A stretch of DNA of 64,000 bases, from positions 310,001-374,000 of the forward strand of contig JAJFZO010000581.1 of NCBI GenBank assembly GCA_021397835.1, read 5' to 3'. Shown one piece after another: positions 26,111 through 38,500 of the stretch; the first letter of the stretch is position 1; the number at the start of each line of letters is the position of its first letter. The position numbers and the translations under genes were made by a program. Below the pieces are notes generated by a model. The model searched no databases and was not told the origin of the DNA. It was given only the letters and a program-made list of their open reading frames with translations. This DNA comes from Moringa oleifera (lineage: Eukaryota > Streptophyta > Magnoliopsida > Brassicales > Moringaceae).

Positions 26111-27793
26111 ACAACTACGCGTTTTAATTCGGTTGCAATTAAGTTTCTAGGAATTAACTAAATCAATAACGTCTTTTTTTTAAATAATTTCGAAAATCTC
26201 AAAACCCAAAAATCAAGATATTAAACATTCATCACAAATAACTCAAAATTTTCCAGCTCGTTTAATTTTTTAAAATGGAATAATATCTATGTCATGCACA
26301 GTCTTACGCCATCCATATGCAAGTATAACGGGACACATCCATTGCATACAACATTGTTTTTTGTCAATGTTGGCAGTATTGGGATATGAGGCGATTCATT
26401 GTGAACTATGAGACCATGCGCATGCAGCTACATATATTAATTTTCATAATGGTCTCATTGACCATATAGATCATACCTAAACTTTCTACAAAAAAAAAAA
26501 GGAAAAGGGACCAATGAAGCCAAAGAGCGAGTGACCTTCAACAAGCAAAATGGGAGCCGAAAAGGCAACACTAATGTCCTAAGTTGATGCCAATGTGCCT
26601 AATGGGACAAAGACTCCTACATTATCCGAAGAAACCAAGCTTCCCTTCCCCTCCTCTTTCACAAATTACTCCCTAAGTTTTAGTTATATATTCATTTAAT
26701 TAGTGTTTTTTAATAATTAAATTTAATTTACAAATTATTGGATCTCTTGAAGAAATGTTAACTGGATCATTGATATCCTTACTTGATATTAATCAAGTAG
26801 ATTATGAAAAGATGGACGGTCCAGGACGCCCCACCAGTTAGAACACTTTGTTTCCAGCGAGAAATCGGACGGTTACGTGACAGCGGAGGATACCACGTGT
26901 CAGGTTATGAGGAAGTGGCGGGACCATGCACCAATACATAGAGAAGCGAGGATCAGGGCCGTTGATCTGGATCATCTAACGGCCGGTAATTAGCAGAGGT
27001 CAGGCTCACGAGAAAAACGGAAAACCAAGCTAACAGAGACCAGTTCCGCTGTTCTACTGCTTCAATGTAGGACAGGTCTCTAATGGGGCCCACTAATATT
27101 GCCGCTATGCTGATGTACTATAAATCAATGAAATATATATTATTAATCTCGTAACAAATGTTTGAATTAGAATTAATCATTTAATCACCAAAAAATACTA
27201 AATAAATAATGAGATTAAATCAAATTAAGACCTAAGGCCAAGAGAGTAAAAGAAACGGAAGGGAAGCCTTTTGCAGGGCGGTTACAGAGTAGTAATCATG
27301 GCGAGGATAATTTCATCACCCATGGGAGAAAAAGTCAACAACAGTCCAAGAAAACTGAAAAGGAAAAAGTTAATAAAATAATAAATGCCAATCATTATCG
27401 GTTTGGCCAGGCTCTGTCATTATGGCCCCTGTTGTTGTTCTCGTTGAAATTCCATGGATTACCAGGCATGCATCAGCTTCACCAAAAGGTGTGAGCGTTT
27501 TGCAGGATCATGGAACAGGGATCCTGATCTCGCATTCTGATCAGTTTATATTTCTGATTCTTGAAGATAAAGAAGATGAAAATCCCAATCAAGAAGTCAA
27601 TAATATGATCAACCACCATGAAGAAGTTTTTGATTCTTATAACAAGCAAAACCCCTAAAACAGTCATGGACACTTCTGAAAGATTACCAAGAAGTCTACC
27701 GAGAAAATACGGAAAAACCCAAGAAAGTGTGGAATCTTTATTGTACTCGTTCTTTTTTTTTTTTTTTCTTTTTCGGAAACACCAGGAAACTGA

Positions 27794-28360
27794 TTAATCC
27801 CCAGTTTTCTCTCTGGGAGAACTCAGTGGAAACAGAGTCAAGAGCTCCGGTGGCTCGCTCCCTCTCGGTGTATTCAACGGGGACGGGTGCAAGTAAAATC
27901 CCTTCTCTGCAATCGCCTTCTCCTCCTCCGACACAGCCGGGGACAACGGTGACACGGTTCCGGAACTCAGGAAGAACAACGACTCGGACCCGAGAGGCGT
28001 CACCGGACTACGAATCGGCGATTCGACCCGCTGGGTTTGGCGAGGTGAGTATCGACCCGAGGAGCTACGGAAGGTGGTGAGGCCGAGTTTAATTTCGAGC
28101 TTCCTCATGGTGTGTCTCCGTTCCTGGAGCTTGAAGGGTGACCGACGAGGGCCGGTTGCTTCAGCCGAGAGCGAGGGTTTGGAGGAGAGCCTGGCGGGAA
28201 GAGTGAGCGGAAGTTTCTCGGAGTCACTGGCTAAACCAGTCAGCTTCTGGACAAGATCCCTGAAAGTGGCTGCGTCTGCTTGCACGAAGGTTGTCGGCGC
28301 AGGTGATGCTGGCGATGCAGGCGATGCTGTTATGCTGTGTACCTGCTGCTGTCTTTCCAT
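27794..28360 (-). CDS. VQ motif-containing protein
   Basis: This is an intronless gene for a 188-residue VQ protein, a nuclear cofactor class that binds WRKY factors and is often a MAP-kinase substrate. The VQ motif is FRDLVQKLTG at residues 33-42, fitting FxxxVQxLTG. It sits after a short Ser/Pro/Ala-rich N-terminus with repeated SPA units. Later blocks SPFKLQERR (about 74-82) and the C-terminal GFYLHPSPLNTPRG followed by LLTLFPLSSPR match the group that includes Arabidopsis VQ4, VQ11, VQ13 and VQ31. Several Ser-Pro and Thr-Pro sites are candidate MAPK targets. Upstream lies a GA/CT-rich leader and a TATA-like element. The exact orthologue is not assigned. Confidence 0.92.
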   Translation of the reverse strand: MERQQQVHSITASPASPASPAPTTFVQADAATFRDLVQKLTGLASDSEKLPLTLPARLSSKPSLSAEATGPRRSPFKLQERRHTMRKLEIKLGLTTFRSSSGRYSPRQTQRVESPIRSPVTPLGSESLFFLSSGTVSPLSPAVSEEEKAIAEKGFYLHPSPLNTPRGSEPPELLTLFPLSSPREKTGD

Positions 28361-28431
28361 CTCCTCAATTTAACAAAGAAAAACCCAAAAAACAAAAAAT
28401 AAAAAACACAGAAACTCTTCAGTCTGTGAAG

Positions 28432-28476
28432 TGGGAGAAAGAGAGAGAGAGAGAGAGGGAGGGAGGGAGGGAGGAG
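28432..28476. repeat. GA/GGGA microsatellite in the VQ gene leader
   Basis: An uninterrupted GAGA run passes into GGGA units. On the VQ sense strand it reads as a CT/CCCT pyrimidine tract about 75-115 nt above the ATG, so it lies in the probable 5' UTR. Confidence 0.85.
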
Positions 28477-28548
28477 AATCTGTTTTGTGTGCTGTGAAGC
28501 ATGAAAAGAGAGGAAAGGGTGATTTATTTCTACGAGGGGTAGGTGTCC

Positions 28549-28555
28549 TATATAA
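28549..28555 (-). promoter_or_regulatory. TATA-like element of the VQ gene
   Basis: The plus-strand string CCTATATAAGG reads CCTTATATAGG on the VQ strand, about 190 nt above the start codon. That places the pyrimidine tract within the transcribed leader. Single-motif evidence only. Confidence 0.45.
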
Positions 28556-28599
28556 GGGTGACTATTGGGTGCATCGAGCCTTCCATACAATTGGGTTTC

Positions 28600-30346
28600 A
28601 TGGCTGCATTTGGTTGCTATGTTGCAATTGTTTGTTTTACAAGAAAGTATAATCTTTAGTTATATAGTCTTTGCTACTTCAATTAGACTCAAGCCAAATA
28701 TCTCTTCTAATTCATTCCATAATAGCATTTCAATTTCATTTCATTTTACTCCCATAGCAAAAAAAAAAAAAAAAAGTTATCGAAAATAATAAATTATTTA
28801 ATTTGAGATGTCTTGCAACAAAATTCTTAATTTTATATTTTTTTTACCTTTTTTTCGATTTATAAGAAATAAAATAATACCAAATATACAACAGGGTGAC
28901 TTAATGTAAGCATGTTTAAGGAATTAATGTCATTCCGCGGTTTGGTATATAGTAATTAATTTATTAATTGCTACGGTTAATAAAATCACGATTTTGAAAG
29001 GCATTTGTCGTTAATAAGATCACAGTGATAGAGAATTAATTAGAATAATAACCCCCAAGCAACTCACCTATCTCTTTCAAGCTCGGTGTAATTGGTGTGC
29101 TAAATTGAGTTAATGATGCTATCTTGCACATTAAAACGTTACGAAATATGTTAGACGAGAGGGTCCCCTGAGTTGCAATTGCACTCGGACTTTCGATCTT
29201 GCCCCAATTTTCTAAAGTTAAGGTTCTAAGTGAATTTTAGGTTCCAATCATTTCACACTTTAAATCTAATTGACAAAATCGGACCCTTTTAGGCCTCAAA
29301 GAATAAAGCTTCACGAAATTACGCAAGACAAAAACCTTACAACATTACATGGAAAAATCCGTCGTCTTGAATGAACCCAATTTAAGCTAAATCCATCATT
29401 CGCACTCACTTATTTCATTATCAAACCAATAAATTACAAAAGGGTGTTAAGATAATCCAACCCACGATCTCAATTAACACTATTATCGGACTTGATTGCT
29501 TATATTATTTGTTAAATATGGTACGGCGTGGTGATGGGTCACTATCAAACTGGCTTAATTGACCTATTGAACTTGTGTTACGGATGTGAACAACCCTCCT
29601 TCCGTGTCACATTAGTTGATTAAACCCTAAATCATACTTTATCTTAAAATCTATTCGAATGGTGGGAAGAATGGAGAATCTTGCATGGGCGTTGAAATAA
29701 TTATCTCCAAGACCCTCTTATCTTATCAAGAAATTACGCTATTCACTATTGGGTTTTGTATATGATGCTTGCCGTTTAAAGAAGTAAAGAGGTGGACTTA
29801 CAAAAACTGCGTTTTACCTTCTTAGATGCCAAAGTTGGAAATAAATAAGTCTCCACGACGTCGTTGTCTTGTTTGGCCACGTAAGAAGTATTAACAAATC
29901 TAACCATTTTTTAATATTTAAGAAAAGCCAAAAATGGAAAAAAAGTGAACTTAATCAGTTGGATTCCGGCGGGTACTGGCCTCATTATCTGGTCGGATCA
30001 TGGGTTAGGAGTTTTATTTTGGTTGGGCCCAATGGAAGATCAGTGTCTCTAGAGTCGTAATTCGGTTAGGTTAGGTCAATCTAGTGGAGATTGGCCCAGC
30101 CCTTGCACCGTCGGGGCTGTGGAAAAATCTAGTTGGGATTATTCTTCCGCCGGTCCAAACAAGCAAGATGTGGCCCCTACCAGCCCATTGGTAAGCGCTT
30201 AGCTTGCGGTTATCTTCTTCCCTTGTCCGCCACTCTCTTTGAAAATCAGGGAACCAGTTGGGTTTGCGCCACAAGAAAAAGAAAATTCCACCTCTCTCTC
30301 TATTTCTATACATACGCAGGCAGACACATTATTTTGACAGGAGGAG
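28600..30346. other. Intergenic between divergent VQ and DnaJ-like genes
   Basis: About 1.7 kb. A 16-A run lies near 28762. The rest is moderately AT-rich DNA without a supportable gene. The last 300 bp before 30347 probably hold the promoter and leader of the DnaJ-type zinc-finger gene. Open frames at 29869-30369 show no known domain. Confidence 0.55.
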
Positions 30347-32149
30347 ATGACGATTTGCGGATGTTATAGGCCTACGATCGTGGCTAACCCGATGGAATAT
30401 ACGAGCTCTATACCTACTAAAACAATACCTGTGAATCTTGGAATGGTAACTCACGGTACAGCCAAGAATTCCAGAGTTGTAGTTGTGAGAGCTTCAATGG
30501 TGGATTCATATGAAAGCTCTTCCAGTTTCGTTAAGCGCATGGAACAAGCCTGGTTAATCTCTCAGGTTCTTGTTTTTAATAATTAATTCTCTTAAACAAA
30601 TACTTATATATCTGCAGATGTGTATTTATACTTTTTGTTTCATTTTTTACTCTTACGCGATGAAAAGCGACCTTATTTTGCTATTCCTGAGATATCTGTT
30701 TCTGTATTTGTTCATTCCGTCTGTCATTGCTGTGAATGTTCTTCGTTCAGGCTGGTTGAAATTACACGTGGGATCGCTAATTTCCAATCTTGTTGCTACA
30801 CCATGGATTTGGAATTCTGGAACCAATATCTGATGTCAATGGCTTATGTGCAAATTTATGATCTACTTAAGTTAATCTTTACTTCTAACGCGACCATAAG
30901 TAAGATTCTACCCTAGATAGAGGTACACAGAACTCACATTCCTTCTGGCCTTGCCTATCTGGTGCATCTGATTCTCAGCTCTACTGAATGGTTCAATTGA
31001 GGTCTGGAAATTGATTGCCATGTGATTGTCGGCCACATGCAAAAGCTATCATCTGAGCGACGATTGGACAATTAGATTGTGCTTAAAATATGGTTAGTCA
31101 CGAATTAGAGTGTCTGCTCAGGATAAAGCTTACAATTCGAATGGTAATCAGTGAGTTCTTTGTGTGAATGATTTAAAAAAAAAAAAAAAATTGAATGCCG
31201 TGCAAAGCCATGTGAGGGCTAGCCCGGGGTTAATTTTTTTAAAAAAAATTATGAACTTATAATTGAGATAAAGATCCTTATTTATTTCTGTGTGAAGATG
31301 AGCAATTTATTTCTTTTGATGAGCAATTTATTTCTTTTCTGAACTTACAATTGAGATAAAGATCCTTATTTATTTCTGTGTGTAGATGAGCAACTTATAT
31401 CTTTTGATGTTAAGATAAGCAACTTATTTCTTTTGATGAGCAATTTATTTATTTTTCTTAAACTTATTATTTTTTTCCCTTTTTTATTGTTATTTGAACC
31501 TTTAATCTCTTTTCTTTAGACCACCCTAATAAAAAATCCTGGCTTCACTGTATTAAAGATATGGTTAGTCATCAGTCATAAAACTTTGTTTGTTGTAGAG
31601 TCTCCTAGCCAGTTACAAGAAAGAAGCAGGCTTGTTGCATGAACATTCATCCTTGGATTTATGAGAGTATGCCATGCATACATGATATATGTTCTGATGC
31701 TTTCTAGAGCTCAGTGAATTCATGGGCTACATTAGGGACAAGAAGAATCTGTTAGCCTTTTGTTTCTTGATATGCTTAATATTCCTGCTGTTTTCAGCAA
31801 CCAAGGCCTATTGCATGTTCTTCTTGCAAGGCGATAGGGCATGTTGAATGCAAATGGTGCGGTGGTACAGGCTTCTTTATTCTTGGTGATAACATGCTCT
31901 GCCAAGTTCCTTCCCGAAACACTACTTGTGTGATTTGTGCAGGAAAGGTATGCTATCACTGCCAGAATAAACCTTTAAATTTACAAGCGCGGGTTCAGTT
32001 TCCTTGTTCTTTATACTTTGAGCATATACTGGACTTTGCTTATAGAGGCACTTTTGTCATGATTCTTTTAGGGTTCAATGTGCTGTTCCAATTGCAAGGG
32101 AACAGGCTTTCGCGCCAAGTGGTTGGGAGAGCCTCCCATTTCCAAATAA
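30347..32149 (+). CDS. DnaJ-type zinc-finger (cysteine-rich domain) protein, probably plastidial
   Basis: This is a chaperone-like protein that keeps only the DnaJ cysteine-rich zinc domain and has no J-domain. Relatives such as BSD2 or PSA2 assist assembly of photosynthetic complexes. Three exons at GT-AG sites, 30347-30565, 31798-31947 and 32072-32149, give 148 residues. Four CxxCxGxG-type repeats occur in order: CSSCKAIG, CKWCGGTG, CVICAGKG (spanning the exon 2-3 junction) and CSNCKGTG, all with both cysteines, so two zinc sites are intact. Residues 1 to about 50 are hydroxylated and basic with few acids, like a transit peptide. It ends GFRAKWLGEPPISK. It resembles Arabidopsis At2g24860-type proteins as I recall. 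The precise client is unknown. Intron 1 (1.2 kb) contains a tandem repeat. Confidence 0.9.
31252..31458. repeat. Imperfect tandem repeat in intron 1 of the DnaJ-like gene
   Basis: Two copies of a unit beginning TGAACTTA(T/C)AATTGAGATAA lie at about 31252-31339 and 31340-31458. The unit contains a sub-repeat GATGAGCAA(T/C)TTAT occurring four to five times. Copy 2 is longer because the sub-repeat expanded. Confidence 0.85.
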
Positions 32150-32634
32150 CCAGAACCATCTAGAGATGTGGAGCAACATCTTATTGTCACCAGATCATAG
32201 CTATAGCAGCTGGCCGCATAGATCACACAATGTATTCTTTTTGTGTATACCAAAAATCAAATCATGACACATTAAACATCAGCAAGTATGGTACTGAAGT
32301 CTGGGAATATAGTACAATCAATTTTTACCAGATTTAAGCTCAGTTAACGAGGTCTTACTGTTGCTGCATTTCCACCGGATCTATCATCCATGATTATAGA
32401 ATGCATAATTTTGTAGATTTTACCCATCCACACGGGCCTTCTACATTTGAAATCCATAAATCTTGCAAGACAATATTGTAATCAACTGGCTTCATACTGT
32501 GCCATTGATTTGCTGATGACAAGAGAACTTGGCATCAATGCTGATCCAATGGCTCGGTTTGTTAGATTTCAGGCACTGATAATACACTTTTTAGTTTTGG
32601 CTGACATACCGATCCTGCTAGTGGTATATCATCT

Positions 32635-32704
32635 ATCAGACAAGCAATGTAGGTTATAAGATTATCTATATCAGACAAGCAATGTAGGTTATAAGATTAT
32701 CTAT
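32635..32704. repeat. Perfect 35-bp tandem duplication
   Basis: The 35-bp unit starting ATCAGACAAGCAATGTAGG at 32635-32669 is repeated exactly at 32670-32704. It lies between two convergent genes, likely within or beside the 3' UTR of the DnaJ-like gene. Exact identity implies a recent event. Confidence 0.95.
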
Positions 32705-33043
32705 TTCTTATGTACAGAATCAGTGAGTGTTAAACTGTTAATTAAATTCACTCCATGTTACTTAGCTACTTGACCCAATTTATAGGAAGTATTCCCCTGA
32801 TAAGCACGAGAAGAACGAAGCAAAAATAAATAACAAAAATGGAGAACTATTTTCAATTGCATAACAAGTAAATTTGTGAAAGGGTTAAGTATACAATATT
32901 ACTTTTCTACTTTACATAGTAATCATCGCATAGAACAAAATCTGCATCAGGAGAATACAGTTATTGGAGATCAAATCCAAAATTCATCAGCCTCAGGCAA
33001 ATAGCAATACTTCAACCCAGATATCTCTGTTCTTATAAGTTCT
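32705..33043. other. Intergenic between convergent genes
   Basis: A short spacer that should contain the polyadenylation regions of the DnaJ-like gene (+) and the SKA2-like gene (-). Nothing else is seen. Confidence 0.6.
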
Positions 33044-35190
33044 TCAGTTACTTTGAACTATAGCTGAGAAAAGTAATTTGTTTATATCTTCAGAGTCGGA
33101 ATCATGCCTCTCATCCCCTGCATCAATAAAATAATATTGCTCATCAGCAATCTGAAAAATAGACATACTAATTAACAGGGTGCTATTCTCAAGAAAATAT
33201 TTAATTCCACAGTACGAAATGGGAAAAGGCATTATTTCCCATCCCAAGTTTCAGTCTCGCCATCCTTTCTCTGCTTTTTTTCCTTTGTTAATCTCCATAA
33301 AATTGATTCCACCAGAAACAGGTCATACTCCAAATCATATCTGAATGGGCTTAAGTTGATGACATCTTCGGTTTAAGTACACCCCACTTGTCTTGACCAA
33401 AGAGGAAGTCATCAAACAGGTTCAAGAAATCCTCCCAAATCCAACTCCGTTTGCAGGGCCCTTCCCATGCGGCATATAATATATAAACATAAACGACCCA
33501 AGGCTTCACCTGCACCTCCATCAAGGGCCAAACTTCGGATGGATGATGAAGAGTTACGTGGCCAGTTCTCACCTTTTACCTCTCTAAGTTTCAGGAGACT
33601 GGTCAAAAGAAACACATACATAGAAAACAAACAAATTACTTCCAGATCCAGGCCAATCAATACACCTCCAGTCGACAAAGATTCTTAGCGCCAGACTGAT
33701 TACAAGAAAGTTCTTCTGTGGAAAATTTATATCATAATGTGTCATTTTGCGTGTAAAAATGACACGAGCTTTTCTGACTTGAAAATTTCACAGTCCATCA
33801 TGAATGACGGCAATGAAAAATGCTGCCCTTTATTATAATGAACTCCACCAAACAAAAATTGCAGAAATTACAACAAAAGGATTGGTTGTTGAAACCCTCA
33901 CCTGTTCTTGATCTGACTTGAGCTGTCCACTCATTGATGATCTGCAGGAGTCAGACATCAAAAGGGTAATAAAGATATCTTTTAGAACGCTGGCAAAAGT
34001 ATTTCCATGCAAGAACGGATGAAGTGGATATAAAAGTGTAACAACATCTACATCTGTATGCTTATTAGCAAAGTGAAAGCTACCCAAGCAACAGCTCTGC
34101 ATGGGTATTTACTTGCAAGTAATACTTTGCCATGGTTTTATTCTTGGTTGCTTGCTGGCAAATGGTGTAAAGCTTGACACCACTTGGAAAATAGGCAACC
34201 TTCACAGCATACCCTAACAATAATTGTGAAAAAGATTTGCTGTGATAACGTTAATGACTGTGTAAACTCAATTTGTTCCCTTGAAGATGAAAGAAGAAAC
34301 CTGGTTGAAGTTAGCAAATGCAGGATCATCAAAATCACTTGTACTGGGAACGCCCAAGGACGCTTGCATCCGCTGCAGTAAACTTCTGTTCCCAACAAGA
34401 GTAGTTCGAGCTTTATCAATCAAATCCTGCAAATAAAAGCAATCAGCAAGATCAACTACAGTCCGATCCTTCTGTAACTGAAAGTTCTTGTGCTTCTGAA
34501 TAAATTCTTAAACACAAAGGTTCTGTTTCTATTGCTTATTCAGTTTGATCTCTCAAACATAGAGACATCAAAACTACATTACAAGACAAAAAAACCAGCA
34601 TATTCAAATTGGATTTAGAAGTAATAAACTTATGAGATCATCACCGTACTTAAATCCTATAATTAGTGCGAAGAATTATGTATATTTGAACATGCTACAA
34701 CTTTTCAGATTTAAGGAGCTCTTATCAAACCCGAACATATCAAACATAATACCCAGTACTCCTAGATCTTCTTCCACTCTAGCATCCAAACAAAGATTAG
34801 GGGAGAAAGTAAGAACCTGCTTGGCGGATAGAAGTTCACGGCATTGCTCTTTCAAGGTCGATAGTTCTTCCTGTATCTTCTTTATCCTGTAAACCAGCTT
34901 CATTGGATTTGCCTACAAGAAAACAATTCAATTAAGCCCATCAAAGAATTTAAAATTCTAAAAATACCTTCACGTTACCTAACAATTCTAAACGGAAGTA
35001 GAAAACGAAATTCAAACACTAAAATCGAGGATGAAGTTTTGCTCACATTATCAGGATAAGTTTGTTGAAACTCTTTCTCGAGCTTGTATTGGACCACGGT
35101 GAGATCATGGTTCGCTTTGGTGAACAGATTCACTAAACTATCCATGGCTTGATGATGATGATCCTGTTGACGACGATGATGATGACTCAT
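33044..35190 (-). CDS. SKA2: Spindle and kinetochore-associated protein 2-like
   Basis: This is a small coiled-coil subunit of the SKA complex, which helps kinetochores hold microtubules in mitosis. Five exons join in frame: 35047-35190, 34817-34912, 34301-34426, 33902-33941 and 33117 down to 33044. The sum is 480 nt, 159 residues. Family features are DSLVNLFTKANHDLTVVQYKLE near the N-terminus and NPMKLVYRIKKIQEELSTLK as the coiled coil. QDLIDKARTTLVGNRSLLQRMQ follows, and the acidic end has DSDSEDINKLLFSAIVQSN. Two starts are possible: 35190 gives a His-rich MSHHHRRQQDHHHQ leader, while 35145 (MDSLVN) gives 144 residues. The gene is divergent from the CCCH gene. Similar to Arabidopsis At2g24970 as I recall. 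Confidence 0.9.
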
Positions 35191-35507
35191 TCTCTCCCTC
35201 TTGCTCTAAAATGTTTCCCTTTCCCCCCTTAGGGTTTACACTGCAGATGATATCTTGGCGCTTCTTTAATTTGAGATACTTAACGTCGGAGAACAAGGAA
35301 AAATTAGCATTCTCTTCCAATTAAACAGCATGTCGTGTCTTTTCCGTCTTTCTTTGAACAGCACGCGATGTTCACGTGACACTAGAACTATTTCCTTGAA
35401 TTGTTGATACGACACCGGACCGAAAAGATCGGTCAGATTCTAGAGGATCCGTTTCTTCAAGCTTCCTCTGCTCTGACCCATTGGCGAACCCTCTCTGTGA
35501 GTAGGCA
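35191..35507. promoter_or_regulatory. Compact bidirectional promoter between SKA2-like and CCCH genes
   Basis: Only 317 bp separate the two start codons on opposite strands. Both leaders and both core promoters must fit here, and no clear TATA box is visible, which suits housekeeping-type divergent pairs. The interval is less AT-rich than the introns around it. Confidence 0.6.
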
Positions 35508-38500
35508 ATGGGGAGTAAAGTGGAAGAAGAGAGAGCTTTAGAAGAGCAACTGGATCTTCAGTTAAAGGATCAAAAGGACTCTCTTGCTGCCATAAACGAT
35601 GCCCTTGCTGCTGACCCCTCCAATCCTGAGCTCCTCTCGGTATTTATATCCTAATTTCCGTTCCGTTTTTAAATTTTCCCGGCAACCAACTAGGTTTTCT
35701 CTTTATCTCTCTCTCTCTCTCTCTAGATGTTGTGCATATCCTTTATTTTCTTTTGCGTTTCCACAGAATTTGCATGATGCTTTTTTTTTTTTTCGCCCTT
35801 TGTTTTTGTGATTATTTAATAAGGCGAAGAGAAATACCTAATTCAAGGTATAAACTGATCTTGAAAAAGTTACCCATTGGTGTTCTACAATATTTTCTTT
35901 TATGCTACTTTGTTATAAATAAAATGTCAGTGAAAAGAAAAACGAGGAACTTGCACTGACGTTGGGTTAACTGATGTTCCTTACGAAAGAAAAATCTAAA
36001 CGCTGTCTTTTTTTTTTTTTTCCCTGGTAGAAAAAAAGTTGTCTTCTTTCTGTCTCTTCTACTTTAATCATTTGACCTTCTAGCTGTATAAATGTAATCT
36101 CTTGCAATTACTTGTAATGTAATCACTTGTAGAATTAAATGTAATTTACTTGGAAATTATGGATTCTAGTGTGCTATGATTTGATTTAAGCTAGTAAAGG
36201 ATCATGATAAAGGAGATAACAGAAAGCTGGTTTGACATTCTATATTCTTCATTTTATAGCAGTCCACCATGGTTTCTTACACTACGCCATTGTTGATGTG
36301 ATAGGTTCATGATGAACTTGTTCAGGCGATTAAAGATGCAGAAGAAGGGCTTCTCTACCTTAAACGTGCACGGCTATTACGAGAAGTTGATTCTGTGCTG
36401 CATGGTTCCAGTGACACCATTGAGAATGTCAAGCTAGTGCCTCTTGATCCGGTTGATGATGTTGAACCAGAACCGCTAGAGGAGCAAAGTTACTCTGTTG
36501 GATCAAAATGTAGGTTCCGATATACTGATGGACGCTGGTACAATGGTCAAATTGTTGGGTTGGAACACTCTGATTCTGCAAAGGTTTCTTTCCTCATGCC
36601 TACATCAGAAAAAATGTTGGTGAGCATGTATTTTCTTCCTCATATTTTCTTATTGAAATTGCGTTCTTCTTCTTCCTTTGTCTTTTTTTCTTTTCCCTTT
36701 TTGATGATGTTTGCTTAGTTGCTTGGTCTTGCTGCCTTTCTATTGTTATGAATTGGAATTCCAAATTAGCATGTCCTAACCTCTGGTTGAATGAAATCAA
36801 ATCAATTTAGTAAACATTAAGTGGGTTCCTTTTCAAGGGTTTGGGAGACCATGCATCTTTCCTCATTTCTCTCTTAATGATGATAAAAGTGAGGGACTCC
36901 TTTCTCTAATTGACCACTAATCTGCATGGTTCTAGGTTTCTTGTGCATATATTTTTTTCCTCCTCTCTTTCAATTTCCTAAATACTTATTTTGCATTACT
37001 TTGGCCTGTTGGCTGTACGTCTATATAATGAGAGGTACCTTCTGCCTCTTCTTAATCACTATATTTGTGGACAGGTCTCTTTATGGACAACAGAGTAATT
37101 TTCCCGACTAAGTTAGCTGCTGCCACTCCATTTTTTCTTACTTTGCTTGTTTGTACAAGTAAACTGTGTTTGCTTTTGCTTTTGCTGCGAATGCAGAGAG
37201 CAACATATGAATTACTTATCAAACATTAGTTCCTGTTGAGACCACTGAAATTAATGATGGTTGTTTTGTGTGTCAGTTACTAATGCTAGACCACCCTAGT
37301 GCAGATGTGCAAGTTCTTTCTGCAACAACGCTGTCGATTTGGAAGTAGCTGCCGCCTATCACATGGTAAGTTGCATTTGTTTCTATTAAATGGATCGATA
37401 GATCCAAGAATACATAGAGGAAATCGTCACAAATTATTATCTTTGCATTGTTTGTAGCACTTTGGCTGTTACATTTATTATCTATGGCCCTGCAAGCATT
37501 GTTCTGTTTAGCGTTTAAATATCACATTACCTTAAAGCATATCTGCGTTAACATTATTTTATATGTGCAGGATTTGATGTCCCGTTATCATCCTTGAAGA
37601 AGTATATCCCAACAAATTGGGGGCAGTCACTGGTAGGGACCGGCATTTGGGCAGTTTCAGATGGTGAAGCTGGAATTTGGAGGGGAGCTGAACTAGAATC
37701 GTGGGATGATGAGCTTAGAGTGGGGCAAGTTGTTTTCCGAGATGATGGAAGCTCTGCAAAGCTTGGGGTTGAAGCTATGACATTGTCAGAGTATGCTTCA
37801 AGAAGTGATGAAGAAGAAAGTGATTCAAGCTTAGAACAATCTGATTCTAGTGATTATGAGGAAGACAGCTCACAAGGGCTGGGTTTTTTTGAAAGCACTG
37901 CCCTACAGAGGGGCATCCAAAGAGAAACTGCCATTTTTGCAAAATGGGAGAATCATACTCGGGGCATAGCTTCCAAGATGATGGCTAACATGGGCTACCG
38001 TGAAGGTATGGGCTTAGGTGTATCCGGGCAGGGAATGTTGAATCCTATCTCTGTGAAAGTCCTTCCACCTAAGCAATCACTTGATCATGCTATCGAGTCT
38101 CACAAAGATGATGAGAGTAAAGAAGAGAATCGAGGGAAGAAACGAAGCAGAGGTGGCAAGAGAAAGCGTGAAAAGAAGATTGCAGCAGCAGCTCAGGCAG
38201 CAAAGGATGAGGAGGAACCAAGACCAGATGTATTCACTCTCATCAATAACCAACTTGCGATGCTTAATGAAGCTATGAACGGTGGGTCATCAAATAAGCA
38301 GCAAAACAAAGGTTCAGGAGAGGAGAAAAAAGTTGATAGGAGGGCTCTGGTTGCTTTTGATGATGAGGTTATGGACCTGAGGATGAGGGTCGAGAAGCTT
38401 GAAGAAATGGTGAGAAGAAACAGAAAGGAAAAAATGGTTTATGAGGCTGCTATGAGAAAGTTAAATGAAACTCGAAAAGCTTTGGCAGAGGCTGAAGCAG

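Larger units (their letters stand above)
23703..27793. other. Gene-poor stretch, about 4.1 kb
   Basis: From left to right: the MGD1 5' leader and promoter with GA repeats (23823-23945); unremarkable DNA to 24800; an extreme AT-rich block (about 24835-25410); a possible non-coding transcription unit from 25460; and a strip at 26800-27080 that is richer in GC and has an ABRE/G-box-like ACCACGTGTC core (26893-26901). The remainder is mixed-composition sequence up to the VQ gene 3' end. No protein gene can be supported. The open frames at 25817-26114 (-) and 27422-27658 (+) have no homology I recognise. Confidence 0.55.

Noticed and set aside
25817..26114. Minus-strand frames of 77 and 95 codons
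   Set aside because: The last third is translated GA microsatellite (a Leu/Ser run), there is no homology, and it lies on the strand opposite the TATA box at 25460.
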